The notes under the pieces were generated by a model. It saw nothing but the letters and a program-made list of their open reading frames with translations, did not search any database and was not told the origin of the DNA. Below are positions 50,985-60,575 of a stretch of 64,000 bases of DNA, one piece after another (the first letter of the stretch is position 1; the number at the start of each line of letters is the position of its first letter). Both the position numbers and the translations under genes were made by a program. This DNA comes from CAYNRE01 sp964399535 (GTDB lineage: Bacteria; Planctomycetota; Planctomycetia; Pirellulales; CAYNRE01), in the NCBI GenBank assembly GCA_964399535.1, contig CAYNRE010000032.1, forward strand, positions 124,001 through 188,000, given 5' to 3'.

Positions 50985-52007
50985 CTACACCACCTGGTAG
51001 CGCAAGGCGGGGTTCTCTTCGCTCTCCACCTCGTCCAGGTTGGCCACGGCCAGATCGCCCTGCTGGTAGAGATACTCGACGTGGGCCCCCACTTCTTCCA
51101 GCGCCAATAGAAAATCGAACCCCTGCGATTTCGGATACGTGGCCAGCGACAATTCGTTGATCGTCAGCGGCCGGTCGGCCCCTCGCACCGAATCGAGCAT
51201 CCGGCCCAGCTTCCGCTCGTGGCTGTCGCGAATCTCCTGAATCCGCCGGTACACGTCGTGAATCGGCAATTCGTGACCTCCCAGCGCCAGATCGAACCCT
51301 CCGAACCGGGCCACCTTGTCGAGCGCGTCGAGGTAATGCCCCAGCCCGGTCGAGGGCGTGATGCTCTCGGGTGATTGGTGCGGAGTAGTTCGCTGCAGAA
51401 TGTGGTCGGCGCTCAACAGCACGTTGCCGATCGCAATACACACCTGGCCCGGGCAGTGCCCCGGCGTGTGAATGAACTCCATTCCGTCGAGCTGCATTGC
51501 GTCGTGCAAGACAAGGTCGACCTGCACCGAGCGGACGTGTTTCTTCGAAAACCCGTACATGTCCATCAGAATCGGTTGCAAGGCCGTATCGACCCCGGCC
51601 CGCTGCAGGTAAACCCGCAGCGCCTTGGTGGCCACGATCACCCGCTCTTCGTAGGCCGTCAGCACGCGGCGATCGAGCCGATGAATGGCCACCTCGGCCG
51701 AAATCCGCTCAAGCAAGTACGGCACGCCGCCAAAGTGGTCGATGTGGCCGTGGGTTACGATCAGCCGGCGAATATCCGTCAGCTCGATTTTTTCGCCAAA
51801 CTGGCTGCGCACCGCCGCCAGCCCGGCCAGCAAGTGTTCGTTCGAGTGGCCATAGCCGCTGCCACTGTCGACCAGCGTCGGCGGGCCCGCTTCGAGCAGC
51901 AAATAGGCAAAGGCAATGAAATTCGGAAACGCCTCGCAGGCCAGGCGATAGATCCGCACCCCGGTGCTGGAAACATATCGCTCGACCGGTGGTAGCTCGA
52001 CCGCCAT
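50985..52007 (-). CDS. metallo-beta-lactamase-fold hydrolase
   Basis: Cytoplasmic MBL-fold enzyme of 340 residues. The metal-binding motif THGHIDHFGG gives His86, His88, Asp90 and His91. Later ligands are in HTPGHCPGQVC and SADHIL, and the last His in LGGHELPIHDV. A C-terminal winged-helix-like region (LTINELSLATYPKSQGFDFLLALEEVGAHVEYLYQQGDLAV) resembles that of glyoxalase-II-like/LACTB2 type hydrolases. The substrate could be a thioester, lactone or phosphodiester; the sequence does not decide. No operon partner: the sulfatase gene upstream is 201 bases away. Confidence 0.92.
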   Translation of the reverse strand: MAVELPPVERYVSSTGVRIYRLACEAFPNFIAFAYLLLEAGPPTLVDSGSGYGHSNEHLLAGLAAVRSQFGEKIELTDIRRLIVTHGHIDHFGGVPYLLERISAEVAIHRLDRRVLTAYEERVIVATKALRVYLQRAGVDTALQPILMDMYGFSKKHVRSVQVDLVLHDAMQLDGMEFIHTPGHCPGQVCIAIGNVLLSADHILQRTTPHQSPESITPSTGLGHYLDALDKVARFGGFDLALGGHELPIHDVYRRIQEIRDSHERKLGRMLDSVRGADRPLTINELSLATYPKSQGFDFLLALEEVGAHVEYLYQQGDLAVANLDEVESEENPALRYQVV

Positions 52008-52208
52008 GGCGGGACCAACCTGGGGGGGGCAAGTGGCCCTCGGTTGGCAGAGTCGCCGGCAGGGGGAAGGCCAGTCCCTTGGTTCTACTCGCCCGGGCGG
52101 CGGTGAACAACCGCCCCTGGGGGTGCCCGACGGGTGGGGCGCACCGCCGGGCGCGGCGCTTCGGCTAAATCCCAGGGGCCCAGACAGGCCGCACTCCGGC
52201 GGTTCGGT

Positions 52209-54608
52209 TTACCGGTGGCCGGGCTGGGCGGGGATTCGCCGCCACAATTCGTGCAGGCGAGAATCGTCGGGGCGCGCCTCGAGCAGCCGTCGATAGACGG
52301 CGCGGGCTTGGTCCCAGCGCTCCAGGGCCAGCAGCACTTCCCCTTGCGTGTCGAGATAGGCCAGGTTGTCCGGCTCGTGGCCCAGGGCGCGCTCGACCAG
52401 GGCCAAGGCCCGCTCGGGCTGACGCGGCTCATGGGCGATTAGGTCCCAAGCCAGGTCGTTCGCGGCCTCGTCCAGCATGCCGTCGGCCGCGGCCGCTTCG
52501 AACAATCGCCGGGCCTGGCGTTGGTCTCCCCGAGCCAAGGCATGGGTGGCCAGCACATAGTCGGCGGCACTCGATCCGCCCATCGCGCGCTCGAGTTCGG
52601 CCACGAGGGCTGGGCCCCAAATCTCGGCCGGAGTGACCGCTTTGGGCAAGTTTTCGGCAGGGCGCCCCGCCTCGTCCAGTAGCCCGCGCACCGCCAGACG
52701 CGTCAAATCGCGCGACCAAACCGCGTGCAGCCGTTCGGCCTGGCGCACCAAGAGCAGCTCGGGCTCCTGTCCGAAATTGGCCTGGTAAAGCAGCACCTGG
52801 TCTTCGGCGGGGTCGGCCCTGAGCAGGCTCCGACCGGCCACGAACGAAATCGGCCGCTCGGGGCCCGCCACGGCCTCGACCAGGGTGGGCAAAATGTCGG
52901 CGTGGGTGGTTGCCACGCGGACCTCGCGCGGCTTGATGCCCGGGCCGACCACGGCGCAGGGCACGCGAAGCTGGATTTCCGAGAGCCGGCTGGAGTGGGT
53001 TAGCGTGCCGTCTTCAAAGAGCGATTCGCCATGGTCGCCCGTCACAACCACCAGCGTTCGTTCGAGATCGATCTGCTCGAAGAACCGGCCCAGTTCATGG
53101 TCGAGAAAAGCAGCCGCGTTCTGATAGCGATTCAACAGCGCTGCCCGGTCCTGGGGGCGATTCCAATCGCCGGCCACGAAATCGGTTACTTCCCCAAACT
53201 CGGCGGCCGGCTGAAAACGGGCAAACTCCGCGGGGTACTGATAGTTGTAATGGGTCGACATCAGGAAGGCGAAACAGAGCTGCGGCCGATCGCCCGCCGA
53301 CCGCAGCCGCTCGGCCAGCCGGCCCAGAATGCGCCGATCGCGCTCGGGCCAGCTTCCTTGCGTATCGATGACCAGTTCGTCGAAAGTCCTTGGGTTGATG
53401 AACGAGTCCATCAGCGCCCACTGGGTTTCAGCGCTGGCCAAGTACGTGGTGCGGTAGCCAGCGGCCTGAAACGTAGCGCAAAACTGGGGCGCCAAACGGC
53501 TGCCCACCACGGCGCCGTAGGTGAGCGGGTGCCGGGCGAATAACAGGCCGTACAGCCCGTATTGCGAACGATTGGAGCCGGCGTAGTGCCTCTCGAGAAC
53601 CAGGCCCTGCCGCTGCCAGGCGGCCAGGCGAGGCATCACTTCGTCGTTCACCACGTTGTGACGAAAGCTTTCCAGCACAATCACCACCACGTTCGGCAGC
53701 GGGCTGCCGGCCGCGGACCTTGGTGCCAGCCCGCCTTGATCCAGCGGCTGGGCCGACAACCAGCAGGGTGCCAGCCGGGCCACGGTGGGGGCCGCGAACC
53801 GCTCGATTTGGCGACGAAACTCGGCCAATTCAGGCGGCGGAGGAAGCGGTTCGGCCAGCCAGAGCGCCTGGACCGGCAGCGCCCCCGCGAAGCGCTCATA
53901 AACCGCCGGAGTGCTAAACCACCGGGGACTGGGCCAAACGATGGCCAGCGCCAGGGCCGACCCGCACAACGCCCCCACGGCACCCCGGCGAGCGACCAGC
54001 CCGGGATACCTTTGCGCCACCCGCGGCGCGGCGCGCACGGCGCCCCAGGCCACGGCCGGACCAAGCAGCAGGCTCACCAGCAAGTAGCCAATGCCGCGCG
54101 CGATCAGCCCGCGATCCTCGCCGACCCATTCCAAGGGGTTGGCCGGGTTCGTGGCGAATTCCAGATAGGCCCAGGCATGCATTCCGAAGCGCCGGCCCAC
54201 AAACGACTCGGCCAAGACCCAGAACGTGAGCAGCGCTGCCCAAAGGCACCACACGAGCCAGGCGCCGCGCCGCCATCCGAAGCGCGCGAGCACCAGGGCC
54301 AGCGCGACGCCCGGCAGCCACAGCGGCAGCGATTGCGCCGCCAAGGTAGCGACGAGTAACCCATGGTCGCCCAGGGTGAGCGGCAACTGATAGGCCACAT
54401 GCAGCACGAAGCGGTAGTAGGGCCACTGAACCAGCAACACCTGCAGACCGCCGACCACCAGCGTGGCGCAGGCCAGGGCCCACCAGGCCTGTTGCCAGGC
54501 GAGCCCCGCGCCCTCCGGGACCTCGCCGGGCGGCCATGCAGACAGGGCATCGCCGCGTGGCTTACGACTCGCTCGCCGCAAAACGATCGCTGCCGAACGG
54601 CCGGTCAT
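52209..54608 (-). CDS. membrane sulfatase / LTA-synthase-like enzyme with C-terminal TPR-like helices
   Basis: 799-residue protein from ATG 54608. The N-terminal 240 residues hold about five membrane helices. The extracytoplasmic alkaline-phosphatase-superfamily domain begins PNVVVIVLESFRHN (metal-site Glu/Asp), continues with SNRSQYGLYGLLF (nucleophile region) and YRTTYLASAETQW, and has VVTGDHGESLFEDG (Asp-His metal ligands). The last 130 residues form a helical, repeat-like region resembling TPRs (LARGDQRQARRLFEAAAADG, ERALALVERALGHEPDNLAYLDTQGEVLLALERWDQARAVYRRLLEARPDD), an unusual extension. The layout resembles phosphoglycerol transferases (LTA synthase/OpgB). The in-frame start at 54653 is only TTG. 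Confidence 0.88.
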   Translation of the reverse strand: MTGRSAAIVLRRASRKPRGDALSAWPPGEVPEGAGLAWQQAWWALACATLVVGGLQVLLVQWPYYRFVLHVAYQLPLTLGDHGLLVATLAAQSLPLWLPGVALALVLARFGWRRGAWLVWCLWAALLTFWVLAESFVGRRFGMHAWAYLEFATNPANPLEWVGEDRGLIARGIGYLLVSLLLGPAVAWGAVRAAPRVAQRYPGLVARRGAVGALCGSALALAIVWPSPRWFSTPAVYERFAGALPVQALWLAEPLPPPPELAEFRRQIERFAAPTVARLAPCWLSAQPLDQGGLAPRSAAGSPLPNVVVIVLESFRHNVVNDEVMPRLAAWQRQGLVLERHYAGSNRSQYGLYGLLFARHPLTYGAVVGSRLAPQFCATFQAAGYRTTYLASAETQWALMDSFINPRTFDELVIDTQGSWPERDRRILGRLAERLRSAGDRPQLCFAFLMSTHYNYQYPAEFARFQPAAEFGEVTDFVAGDWNRPQDRAALLNRYQNAAAFLDHELGRFFEQIDLERTLVVVTGDHGESLFEDGTLTHSSRLSEIQLRVPCAVVGPGIKPREVRVATTHADILPTLVEAVAGPERPISFVAGRSLLRADPAEDQVLLYQANFGQEPELLLVRQAERLHAVWSRDLTRLAVRGLLDEAGRPAENLPKAVTPAEIWGPALVAELERAMGGSSAADYVLATHALARGDQRQARRLFEAAAADGMLDEAANDLAWDLIAHEPRQPERALALVERALGHEPDNLAYLDTQGEVLLALERWDQARAVYRRLLEARPDDSRLHELWRRIPAQPGHR

Positions 54609-54838
54609 GCGCAACCGGCGTTCCAGGAGGCAGCCTCCCCAAGGGCCAGGCAATGGCGCCGGCGAGGTGCGCCGCGCCGGAGGAAAGCCCCCATCCTAAT
54701 GGGAAACGGCCGTCGGCGTAGACCAGCGTGGTCGATTTTTCTCGCGCGGAGCCGCGAGCGCCGCCTTAAGCGGGTGGTTGAACGACCGACGCGGCTCCAG
54801 CCGCGCGTGGAGTATTGCCGAGGTGCCCGCGTCCGCCG

Positions 54839-56134
54839 CTAGCTAAACAGTTCTTCGACCACCGAGCCCCCTTCGACGACGCGAATCGGCCGGCCGATCG
54901 GGCTCATGTTTTCCAAATCGGGGTCGAGCCCCAGGCACTTCGAGAAGGTTTGAAACAGATCGACCACGCTCACCGGCCGGTCGGTCACCTCCGCCCCCGA
55001 GGGGTCGGTGGCCCCAATCACCCGGCCCCCTTGCACGCCGCAGCCACCGAGGACCATGTTGAAGGCCTTCGGGTAATGGTCGCGACCGCCGCGGGGATTG
55101 ATCTTGGGTGTGCGGCCGAATTCACCCATCCAAACCACCAGCGTTCGCTCGAGCATGCCTCGCTGCTGGAGGTCTTCGAGCAAGTAGGCAAACGGCTGAT
55201 CGACCTCGCCCGCCAGCTTGGATACGCGGTCGAAATTGTCGTCGTGCGTGTCCCAGCCGTTCATGCTGACTTCGACGCAACTCACGCCCGACTCGACCAA
55301 CCGGCGTGCCAACAAACAGGCGCTGCCGAGCTTGGTTTCGCCGTAGGCCTCGCGTTGCGCGGCCGGCTCCTGGCTCAGATCGAAGGCGGTCATTTGCGGA
55401 CTGAGAATCATCTTGGCGGTCTGTGAGACCAACTTCTGATGATCGCCAGCCTGGGCCGCTGAGCCTTGGGCGGCATATTGCTCGTCGACCCGGTTGAGCA
55501 GCGCCAAACGGCGGCGGAACCGATCGACCGAGGTGGTGGGCACGGTGTTGGGAGGAACCTTGTCGGCATCTTCCAGCGCGAACGGGTCGTAGCCCACGCC
55601 CAACAGGCCCGCCCCCACGTCGCCTCGCCCCCGACCGCCAATTCGCACAAACGAGGGTAGCTCGCAGCTTGGGTCGGCCAATTGCTGCGAGACCAGCGAA
55701 CCCCAGGTGGGGTGCTTCACGCTGGCCGTGGGCAGGTAGCCGGTATGAAGATAGAAGGTGGCCCGTTGGTGGTTGCCCTCTTTGCTGGTCATCGAGCGGA
55801 TCAGGGCCAGGTGGTGCATCTGCTCGGCCACGCGCGGAAAATTCTCGGCGATATGAATCCCGCTCACGCTGGTGGCGATGGCCTTGGTCTCGCCCCCGTT
55901 CGGATGATCGGGCTTGGGGCTGAAGGTTTCGAACTGGCTCGGCCCGCCCGACATCCATAGCAGAATGCAGGCCTTGCCCTGGCGGCGCAGATCGTCGGCG
56001 CGGAGATGGACGAAATCGCTCCAGCTCAACAGGCCAGCCCCCAGCCCCCCGGCCGCCAGGCGGCGCAACAGGCTTCGCCGCGATATCTCTCGATTCGATG
56101 CCTCTTTGGCCAACGGACGCGCGCGTCGAGCCAT
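54839..56134 (-). CDS. DUF1501 exported protein (second copy)
   Basis: 431-residue DUF1501 protein. A twin-arginine-like leader (ISRRSLLRRLAAGGLGAGLLSW) begins near residue 18. Signature segments are LLWMSGGPSQFETFSPKP, MTSKEGNHQRATFYLHTGY, MGEFGRTPKINPRGGRDHYPKAFNMVLGGCGVQGGRVIG and VSVVDLFQTFSKCLGLDPD. GGGAGAA precedes its ATG. It lies 85 bases downstream of the DUF1549/DUF1553 gene, the same order as the pair at 26.6-31 kb, although it is shorter and divergent from that copy. Confidence 0.92.
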   Translation of the reverse strand: MARRARPLAKEASNREISRRSLLRRLAAGGLGAGLLSWSDFVHLRADDLRRQGKACILLWMSGGPSQFETFSPKPDHPNGGETKAIATSVSGIHIAENFPRVAEQMHHLALIRSMTSKEGNHQRATFYLHTGYLPTASVKHPTWGSLVSQQLADPSCELPSFVRIGGRGRGDVGAGLLGVGYDPFALEDADKVPPNTVPTTSVDRFRRRLALLNRVDEQYAAQGSAAQAGDHQKLVSQTAKMILSPQMTAFDLSQEPAAQREAYGETKLGSACLLARRLVESGVSCVEVSMNGWDTHDDNFDRVSKLAGEVDQPFAYLLEDLQQRGMLERTLVVWMGEFGRTPKINPRGGRDHYPKAFNMVLGGCGVQGGRVIGATDPSGAEVTDRPVSVVDLFQTFSKCLGLDPDLENMSPIGRPIRVVEGGSVVEELFS

Positions 56135-56219
56135 GACGGTCGTTCTCCCTGGAAATCTCTCGAAAAACTCGCTTGCCGACGAATCCCCCCGCCCACGAGG
56201 CGCTCAAACCGCCAGGGGG

Positions 56220-57881
56220 TTAGCGGCGATGCAACATTTCGCTGGAATTGAGTAGCGACCAGAGCAGGTCCTCCGCCGCTTCGCGGCGATCGCTCACTTC
56301 GGCCAGATACTCGCAGCCAAGCTGCAGCTCGCCCGGGCTGGGCTGACGAGCTAAACAGCGCAGGTACAGTTCGGTCACCAGTTCATCGTCGTCGGGAATC
56401 TCGTCGACCAGCTCACCCAGCGGCGTGCCCGGCTTGGCCGAGACGAACCGCTGAATGCCCGGAAAATTCATCAGCAGCAGGGCCTGGGCAATCGAGCCCG
56501 AGACCTCGTCGCGCGGCGTGCTGGGGTCGTAGCCAAAGACTCGGCCAAACTGGCTGCGAGGCGTGTTGAAAACGCCACGCACGCCGGCCGCCCCGCGATC
56601 ACGCGGCAACGCTTGTTCCTCAACCCCCAGGGCACCAGAGATCACCGTGAACAACTGATCGGAACGCAGCCGCTGCGGGCAATCGGCTGCCGCCAACGTG
56701 CTGGTCGCGGTCGATGGCGTGGCCGTGCGGGCCCGCTGGTAATAGCGGGTTTGGGTCACCACTTCCGTCAGCCACTTCACCCGGTACTGATGCCGGATGA
56801 ATTCGTCGGCCAGGTAATCGAGCGTTTTGGGGGCCGCGCAGGGCCGTTCCGGACCCATGTCGTCCAGCGGTTCGTAAAACCCCTGACCCGTCAGCTCGCC
56901 CCAGATGCGGTTCACATAGGCCTTGGCAAACCATCGGCTGCCGGGGGCAGTGATCCACTTGGCCAGCGTTTGGCGCCGCTCGGCGTCGGTGGCGCCCGTT
57001 TCCATGCTCTTGCCCGTGGCAAAGAAGACCGGTTTCATCAGCGTGCCTTCGGCCGAGGGATCGTCCAGGTCGGGCATGAAATACTCGCCCCCCGGACGGT
57101 CTTTCTTGCCTTTGCCCTTGGGGCGATCGACCGACAGCACCTGAAAGCCGGCCTTGGCCCCGTCCTTCACTTCCCGGCGGACGAGAATCCGAGGAAAGAA
57201 GGCCGCCAATTCGTGGAACTGATCGCGCTTCCAGCGATCGGTTTTGTGGTCGTGGCACTGGGCGCACTGAATCTGAATTCCCAGAAACACCCGCGATACT
57301 TCCGACGCCACGTCGACCGCCTGGCCCCACTGCGACGCAATCAGGGCCGTCCGGCCGTCCTGGTTCAGGTTGCCCGTGGCCGTAATGAATTCCCGGGCAA
57401 TTTCGTCCCAGCGAGCATCGGCATTGAACTTTTCAGCCAGGTACTTCACGGCCGGTTCGCCGGCCAAGAGGGCCCGGTCGTCGACCCGGCGATAGAGCAT
57501 TACGTCGCGCCAATATTGGCCCCAGTTCTGGCCGTACTCGTCTCGCGCCAACCGATCGGAAATCGCTCGGCCTCGCTTGTCCTCACTCGGGTCCAAGCAA
57601 AAAGCCGTCAGTTCATCCGGGGTGGGCACGGTGCCGCCAAGGTCGAGCGCCAGCCGCCGCAAAAAGGTCTCGTCGTCGGCCGGAGCGAACACCGACGGGG
57701 CGAGCGAGAGCTCTTCGGCAATCATTTCGTCGAGCCGGGCCGCGATCTCACTCGGCGATCGCTTGCCCGACGCGGGGGCCGATGGGGTCGCCGCCCGCGC
57801 CTCCTCCCGCGCGGCGTCACCCAAGAACCCGGCCATCAGGGCCGTCAGCAAAATCGGTCGGAGCGTCGACAAGGTTCGCAT
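56220..57881 (-). CDS. DUF1549/DUF1553 exported protein (second copy)
   Basis: 553-residue exported protein. ATG 57881 follows AGGGAAC and gives a signal peptide (RTLSTLRPILLTALMAGFLGDAAREEARAA). DUF1549 spans about 45-270, with FLRRLALDLGGTVPTPDE and a CxxCH motif in IQCAQCHDHKTDRWKRDQFH. DUF1553 follows, with AKAYVNRIWGELTGQGFYEPLDDMGPE and LRSDQLFTVISGALGV. It lacks the N-terminal haem-type PSCyt1 domain (CWSCH) of the longer paralogue. It is operonic with the DUF1501 gene downstream. Confidence 0.92.
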   Translation of the reverse strand: MRTLSTLRPILLTALMAGFLGDAAREEARAATPSAPASGKRSPSEIAARLDEMIAEELSLAPSVFAPADDETFLRRLALDLGGTVPTPDELTAFCLDPSEDKRGRAISDRLARDEYGQNWGQYWRDVMLYRRVDDRALLAGEPAVKYLAEKFNADARWDEIAREFITATGNLNQDGRTALIASQWGQAVDVASEVSRVFLGIQIQCAQCHDHKTDRWKRDQFHELAAFFPRILVRREVKDGAKAGFQVLSVDRPKGKGKKDRPGGEYFMPDLDDPSAEGTLMKPVFFATGKSMETGATDAERRQTLAKWITAPGSRWFAKAYVNRIWGELTGQGFYEPLDDMGPERPCAAPKTLDYLADEFIRHQYRVKWLTEVVTQTRYYQRARTATPSTATSTLAAADCPQRLRSDQLFTVISGALGVEEQALPRDRGAAGVRGVFNTPRSQFGRVFGYDPSTPRDEVSGSIAQALLLMNFPGIQRFVSAKPGTPLGELVDEIPDDDELVTELYLRCLARQPSPGELQLGCEYLAEVSDRREAAEDLLWSLLNSSEMLHRR

Positions 57882-58467
57882 CGTGTCGTTCCCTACGGTT
57901 CGGTTCAGGCAAACGTCCGGCGACCCGGACAACCGCTGCCAGCCGCACTGCACCCCCCCTCGATCGGGGAGAATCGTCCTCGATGGCTTTGGGGGCGGTT
58001 GCTGATCTAACCCGATCGGCGGCCGCAGGTTTCGTTACCCAGCGCAAGGACCGGCCAGGAAACCCGGAAAGAATGTCGTCGGAAAACTATAACCGTTTGC
58101 AAATTAACTGGTTATGATGAAAACCATTGGCTGGAATTCAACCTCGCGGGGGCGGAATCAATCCCAGAGAAAATCGGTTGCTTGCGGCTTCCGATTGCTG
58201 AAATCGGCGGCGGCGGAACCAGTCGCCCCCATCCGCCTTACCTCACCGACCTCATCACACTGGTTAACAAACAGGGCCAATCGGCCCGAGGCAAAGTGCT
58301 GCAAGCTTATGACCTATAGTCGCTTAGAGAATCAGGTCAGGCGTCTTAACCAGGCGAGCACTTCGGCCAGGGATCGGCACGCGCTCGCTAGTTCGGCCCT
58401 CGGATCGGCCTCTAGTCCGCGGGCTCGGCGCTGCGGCCCAGGGTCGGCCACCTTCCGGCGATTACCC
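57882..58467. other. divergent intergenic region DUF1549 / GNAT
   Basis: About 590 bases without a supported gene. An unusually AT-rich tract at 58075-58120 includes the imperfect inverted repeat TAACC-N15-GGTTA and a leftward TATAGT hexamer that may serve the DUF1549 operon. The rest is featureless to me. Confidence 0.5.
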
Positions 58468-59661
58468 ATGCACACGGTTCGCGAGCTGAATTCGTCCGCT
58501 GAGTTGGACCAGCTTCGGCTCACCTGGCGGGTACTTTGGGGGGCCACCCGCAACGCCACCTACTTTCAAACGCTCGACTGGCTTCAGATCTACTGGCGTC
58601 ATTTCGGCGCCAGGCAGCGGCTGCGGGTACTCGTCGTCGAATCGACCGAGGGGCCGCTGGGTATTTTGCCGCTGGTGGTGCGACGCCAGAGTTCGGTGGT
58701 GGGTAACCTGCGAGAACTCACCTATCCGCTCGACTACTGGGGCAGTTTCATGGGGCCGCTCGGCGGTAACCCCGCGGCCACGCTGCTCACGGGCCTGCGC
58801 CACATCGCCCAGTCGCGGCGCGATTGGGACCTGATCGATCTGCGCTGGATCGATACGGCGGGCAGCGACCACGGCCGAACGCCGTCGGCGCTGCACCTGG
58901 CGGGACTTGCCGGTCGGCGCACCGCTTGGACCCAGGTGGCCCTGGTCGATCTCGAGGCGGGCTGGGACGCCTACTGGCAAGGCCGCCGCCCTCGCCTGCG
59001 CAAGAACCTGGTCCGCTTCGAACGCCACCTGAATCGGCGGGGACCGGTGGAACTGGTCCGCTATCGCCCGCTAGGAGCGGCCGTAGGCGACGACAACCCA
59101 CGCTGGGACCTTTACGACCAATGCGTGGAACTGGCCCGCCGAAGTTGGCAGGGCAATAGTCGCGAGGGAAACACGCTTTCGCACGACCAGGTTCGCCAGT
59201 TCCTTCGCGATCAACACCTGGCAGCCGTCCGCGGAGGCTGGGCCGATATCGCGCTGTTGTACTGCGACGGCGCGCCGGTCGCGTTTCAATACAGCTACGT
59301 CAACGATGGCTACGTCAGCGGGCTGCGCACCGGGTTTGATCCCGAGTTGGCGGTCGATGGCGTGGGAAGTGTGCTGATGGCCCGCTCGATTGCCGACCTG
59401 ATCGAACGCGGCGACCGCATCTTCGACCTGGGGCCCGACTATCTCCCGGCCAAGCGCCCCTGGTGGACCCGGCTCGCTCCGAGCGACCGCTGCCTGCACT
59501 ACGCGGCGGGTTCTCCGCGGGCCCAGGCCCTGAGGCTGGCCCGCTGGGCAAAAGCGCAGATGGCGCGCCGAACCGCCGCTGGCGACGACCCGCCCGGCAT
59601 GCCAACTGGCAAGCGCGAAGCCGCCCCGGTGCTGTGCCCCCTGGGCAGTGAAGACTCGTAG
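58468..59661 (+). CDS. GNAT acetyltransferase of the BcsL/CelD family
   Basis: 397-residue protein resembling the GNAT-like family annotated for cellulose or exopolysaccharide biosynthesis (CelD/BcsL, FemAB-like two-GNAT fold). N-terminal half: TYFQTLDWLQIYWRHFG, LRVLVVESTEGPLGILPLVVRR and ELTYPLDYWGSFMGPLGG. C-terminal half: RPRLRKNLVRFERHLNRRGPVELVRYRPLG, ALLYCDGAPVAFQYSYVNDGYVSGLRTGFDPELAVDGVGSVLMARSIADLIERG, the acetyl-CoA-binding part. ATG 58468 is preferred because the open frame upstream has no protein-like content. No cellulose synthase gene is nearby. It is probably involved in acetylating a surface glycan. Confidence 0.88.
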   Translation: MHTVRELNSSAELDQLRLTWRVLWGATRNATYFQTLDWLQIYWRHFGARQRLRVLVVESTEGPLGILPLVVRRQSSVVGNLRELTYPLDYWGSFMGPLGGNPAATLLTGLRHIAQSRRDWDLIDLRWIDTAGSDHGRTPSALHLAGLAGRRTAWTQVALVDLEAGWDAYWQGRRPRLRKNLVRFERHLNRRGPVELVRYRPLGAAVGDDNPRWDLYDQCVELARRSWQGNSREGNTLSHDQVRQFLRDQHLAAVRGGWADIALLYCDGAPVAFQYSYVNDGYVSGLRTGFDPELAVDGVGSVLMARSIADLIERGDRIFDLGPDYLPAKRPWWTRLAPSDRCLHYAAGSPRAQALRLARWAKAQMARRTAAGDDPPGMPTGKREAAPVLCPLGSEDS

Positions 59662-59799
59662 CCGACTTCACGATAGGCTACCGTCCCTGGGCCGGGCTCG
59701 GGGCGCCCGTTTCTTCGGCTCAGGCCGCTACCGAGACGGCCCCCAAACGGGTTGCGACACAGCGGTTGCGACGATCCAAACAGTGGGGAGGTTGACCCG

Positions 59800-60387
59800 A
59801 TGGATACGGCTGGATTCGACGCCACTTGCCGGGGGGTGATCGAGAGCGCCGCGGCGGCTTTTCGCTCGAACCTGAATTGGGCCGATCGAGCCATCGCCCA
59901 GCTCAGCGAGGTGCAGTTGCACACGGCGCTCGATTCCAACACCAATAGCGTGGCGGTCATTATGCAGCACGTGTCGGGCAACCTGCTTTCGCGGTTCACC
60001 GACTTACTCACCAGCGACGGCGAAAAGCCCTGGCGCTCGCGCGACGACGAATTCATCGACCAGCGAATGGACCGCGACAAGCTGTTGGCGCATTGGCAGG
60101 AAGGCTGGAACTGCCTCTTCGCGTCGCTGGCGGCCCTTGAACCGGCCGACCTGGCCAAGACCGTCACGATCCGCGGCGAACCCCACTCGGTGCCGCTGGC
60201 GATTCACCGTTCGCTAGCCCACTCGGGATACCACGTCGGCCAAATCCTGCTGATCGCCCGAATCCTGGTCGGCGACCCTTGGCAAACCATCACCATTCCG
60301 CGCGGGGGCTCGGCTGAATTTAACCGGCGCGTGTGGGGTCGGGGGCATTACCAGGACCCGGGCAAGGAACCCTCGAAACCTGGCTGA
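59800..60387 (+). CDS. DinB superfamily / DUF1572 protein
   Basis: 195-residue cytoplasmic protein of the DUF1572 branch of the DinB/YfiT fold. The expected metal-site histidines are in VAVIMQHVSGNLLSRFTDLL and RSLAHSGYHVGQILLIARIL. GGGGAGG precedes ATG 59800, a clear start. It is unrelated in detail to the DinB protein at 39592. The 138-base spacer in front carries no obvious promoter. Confidence 0.88.
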   Translation: MDTAGFDATCRGVIESAAAAFRSNLNWADRAIAQLSEVQLHTALDSNTNSVAVIMQHVSGNLLSRFTDLLTSDGEKPWRSRDDEFIDQRMDRDKLLAHWQEGWNCLFASLAALEPADLAKTVTIRGEPHSVPLAIHRSLAHSGYHVGQILLIARILVGDPWQTITIPRGGSAEFNRRVWGRGHYQDPGKEPSKPG

Positions 60388-60430
60388 TCGCCCGGCGGCG
60401 CTGGCGCGCCCCCCGGGCGCCGGCCTGGGT

Positions 60431-60436
60431 TATAAT
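60431..60436 (+). promoter_or_regulatory. consensus -10 hexamer TATAAT
   Basis: Perfect TATAAT in a very GC-rich stretch, 145 bases before the GTG of the TPR-like gene. No recognisable -35. A perfect 16-base palindrome at 60498-60513 lies in the predicted leader. Confidence 0.4.
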
Positions 60437-60497
60437 CGAGCCGCACCGGGCCAGGGCGCCTGGGCCCGGCCCGGTCGGCGCCGCAGGGTAGGAGCGG

Positions 60498-60513
60498 CGG
60501 TCCGCGCGGACCG
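60498..60513. promoter_or_regulatory. 16-bp perfect palindrome in leader of TPR-like gene
   Basis: CGGTCCGCGCGGACCG, fully self-complementary, lies between the candidate -10 at 60431 and the GTG start at 60576. It could be an operator or a leader hairpin; no regulator is known. Confidence 0.35.
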
Positions 60514-60575
60514 TCTCGCGGCCCGGTACCAGGCGCGCTGCGAGCCCAAGTGGCCGCTCAGGGGGCACAACCGCG

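Noticed and set aside
56613..58010. Plus-strand open frame of 465 codons
   Set aside because: Antisense to the second DUF1549/1553 gene; no start signal and shadow composition.
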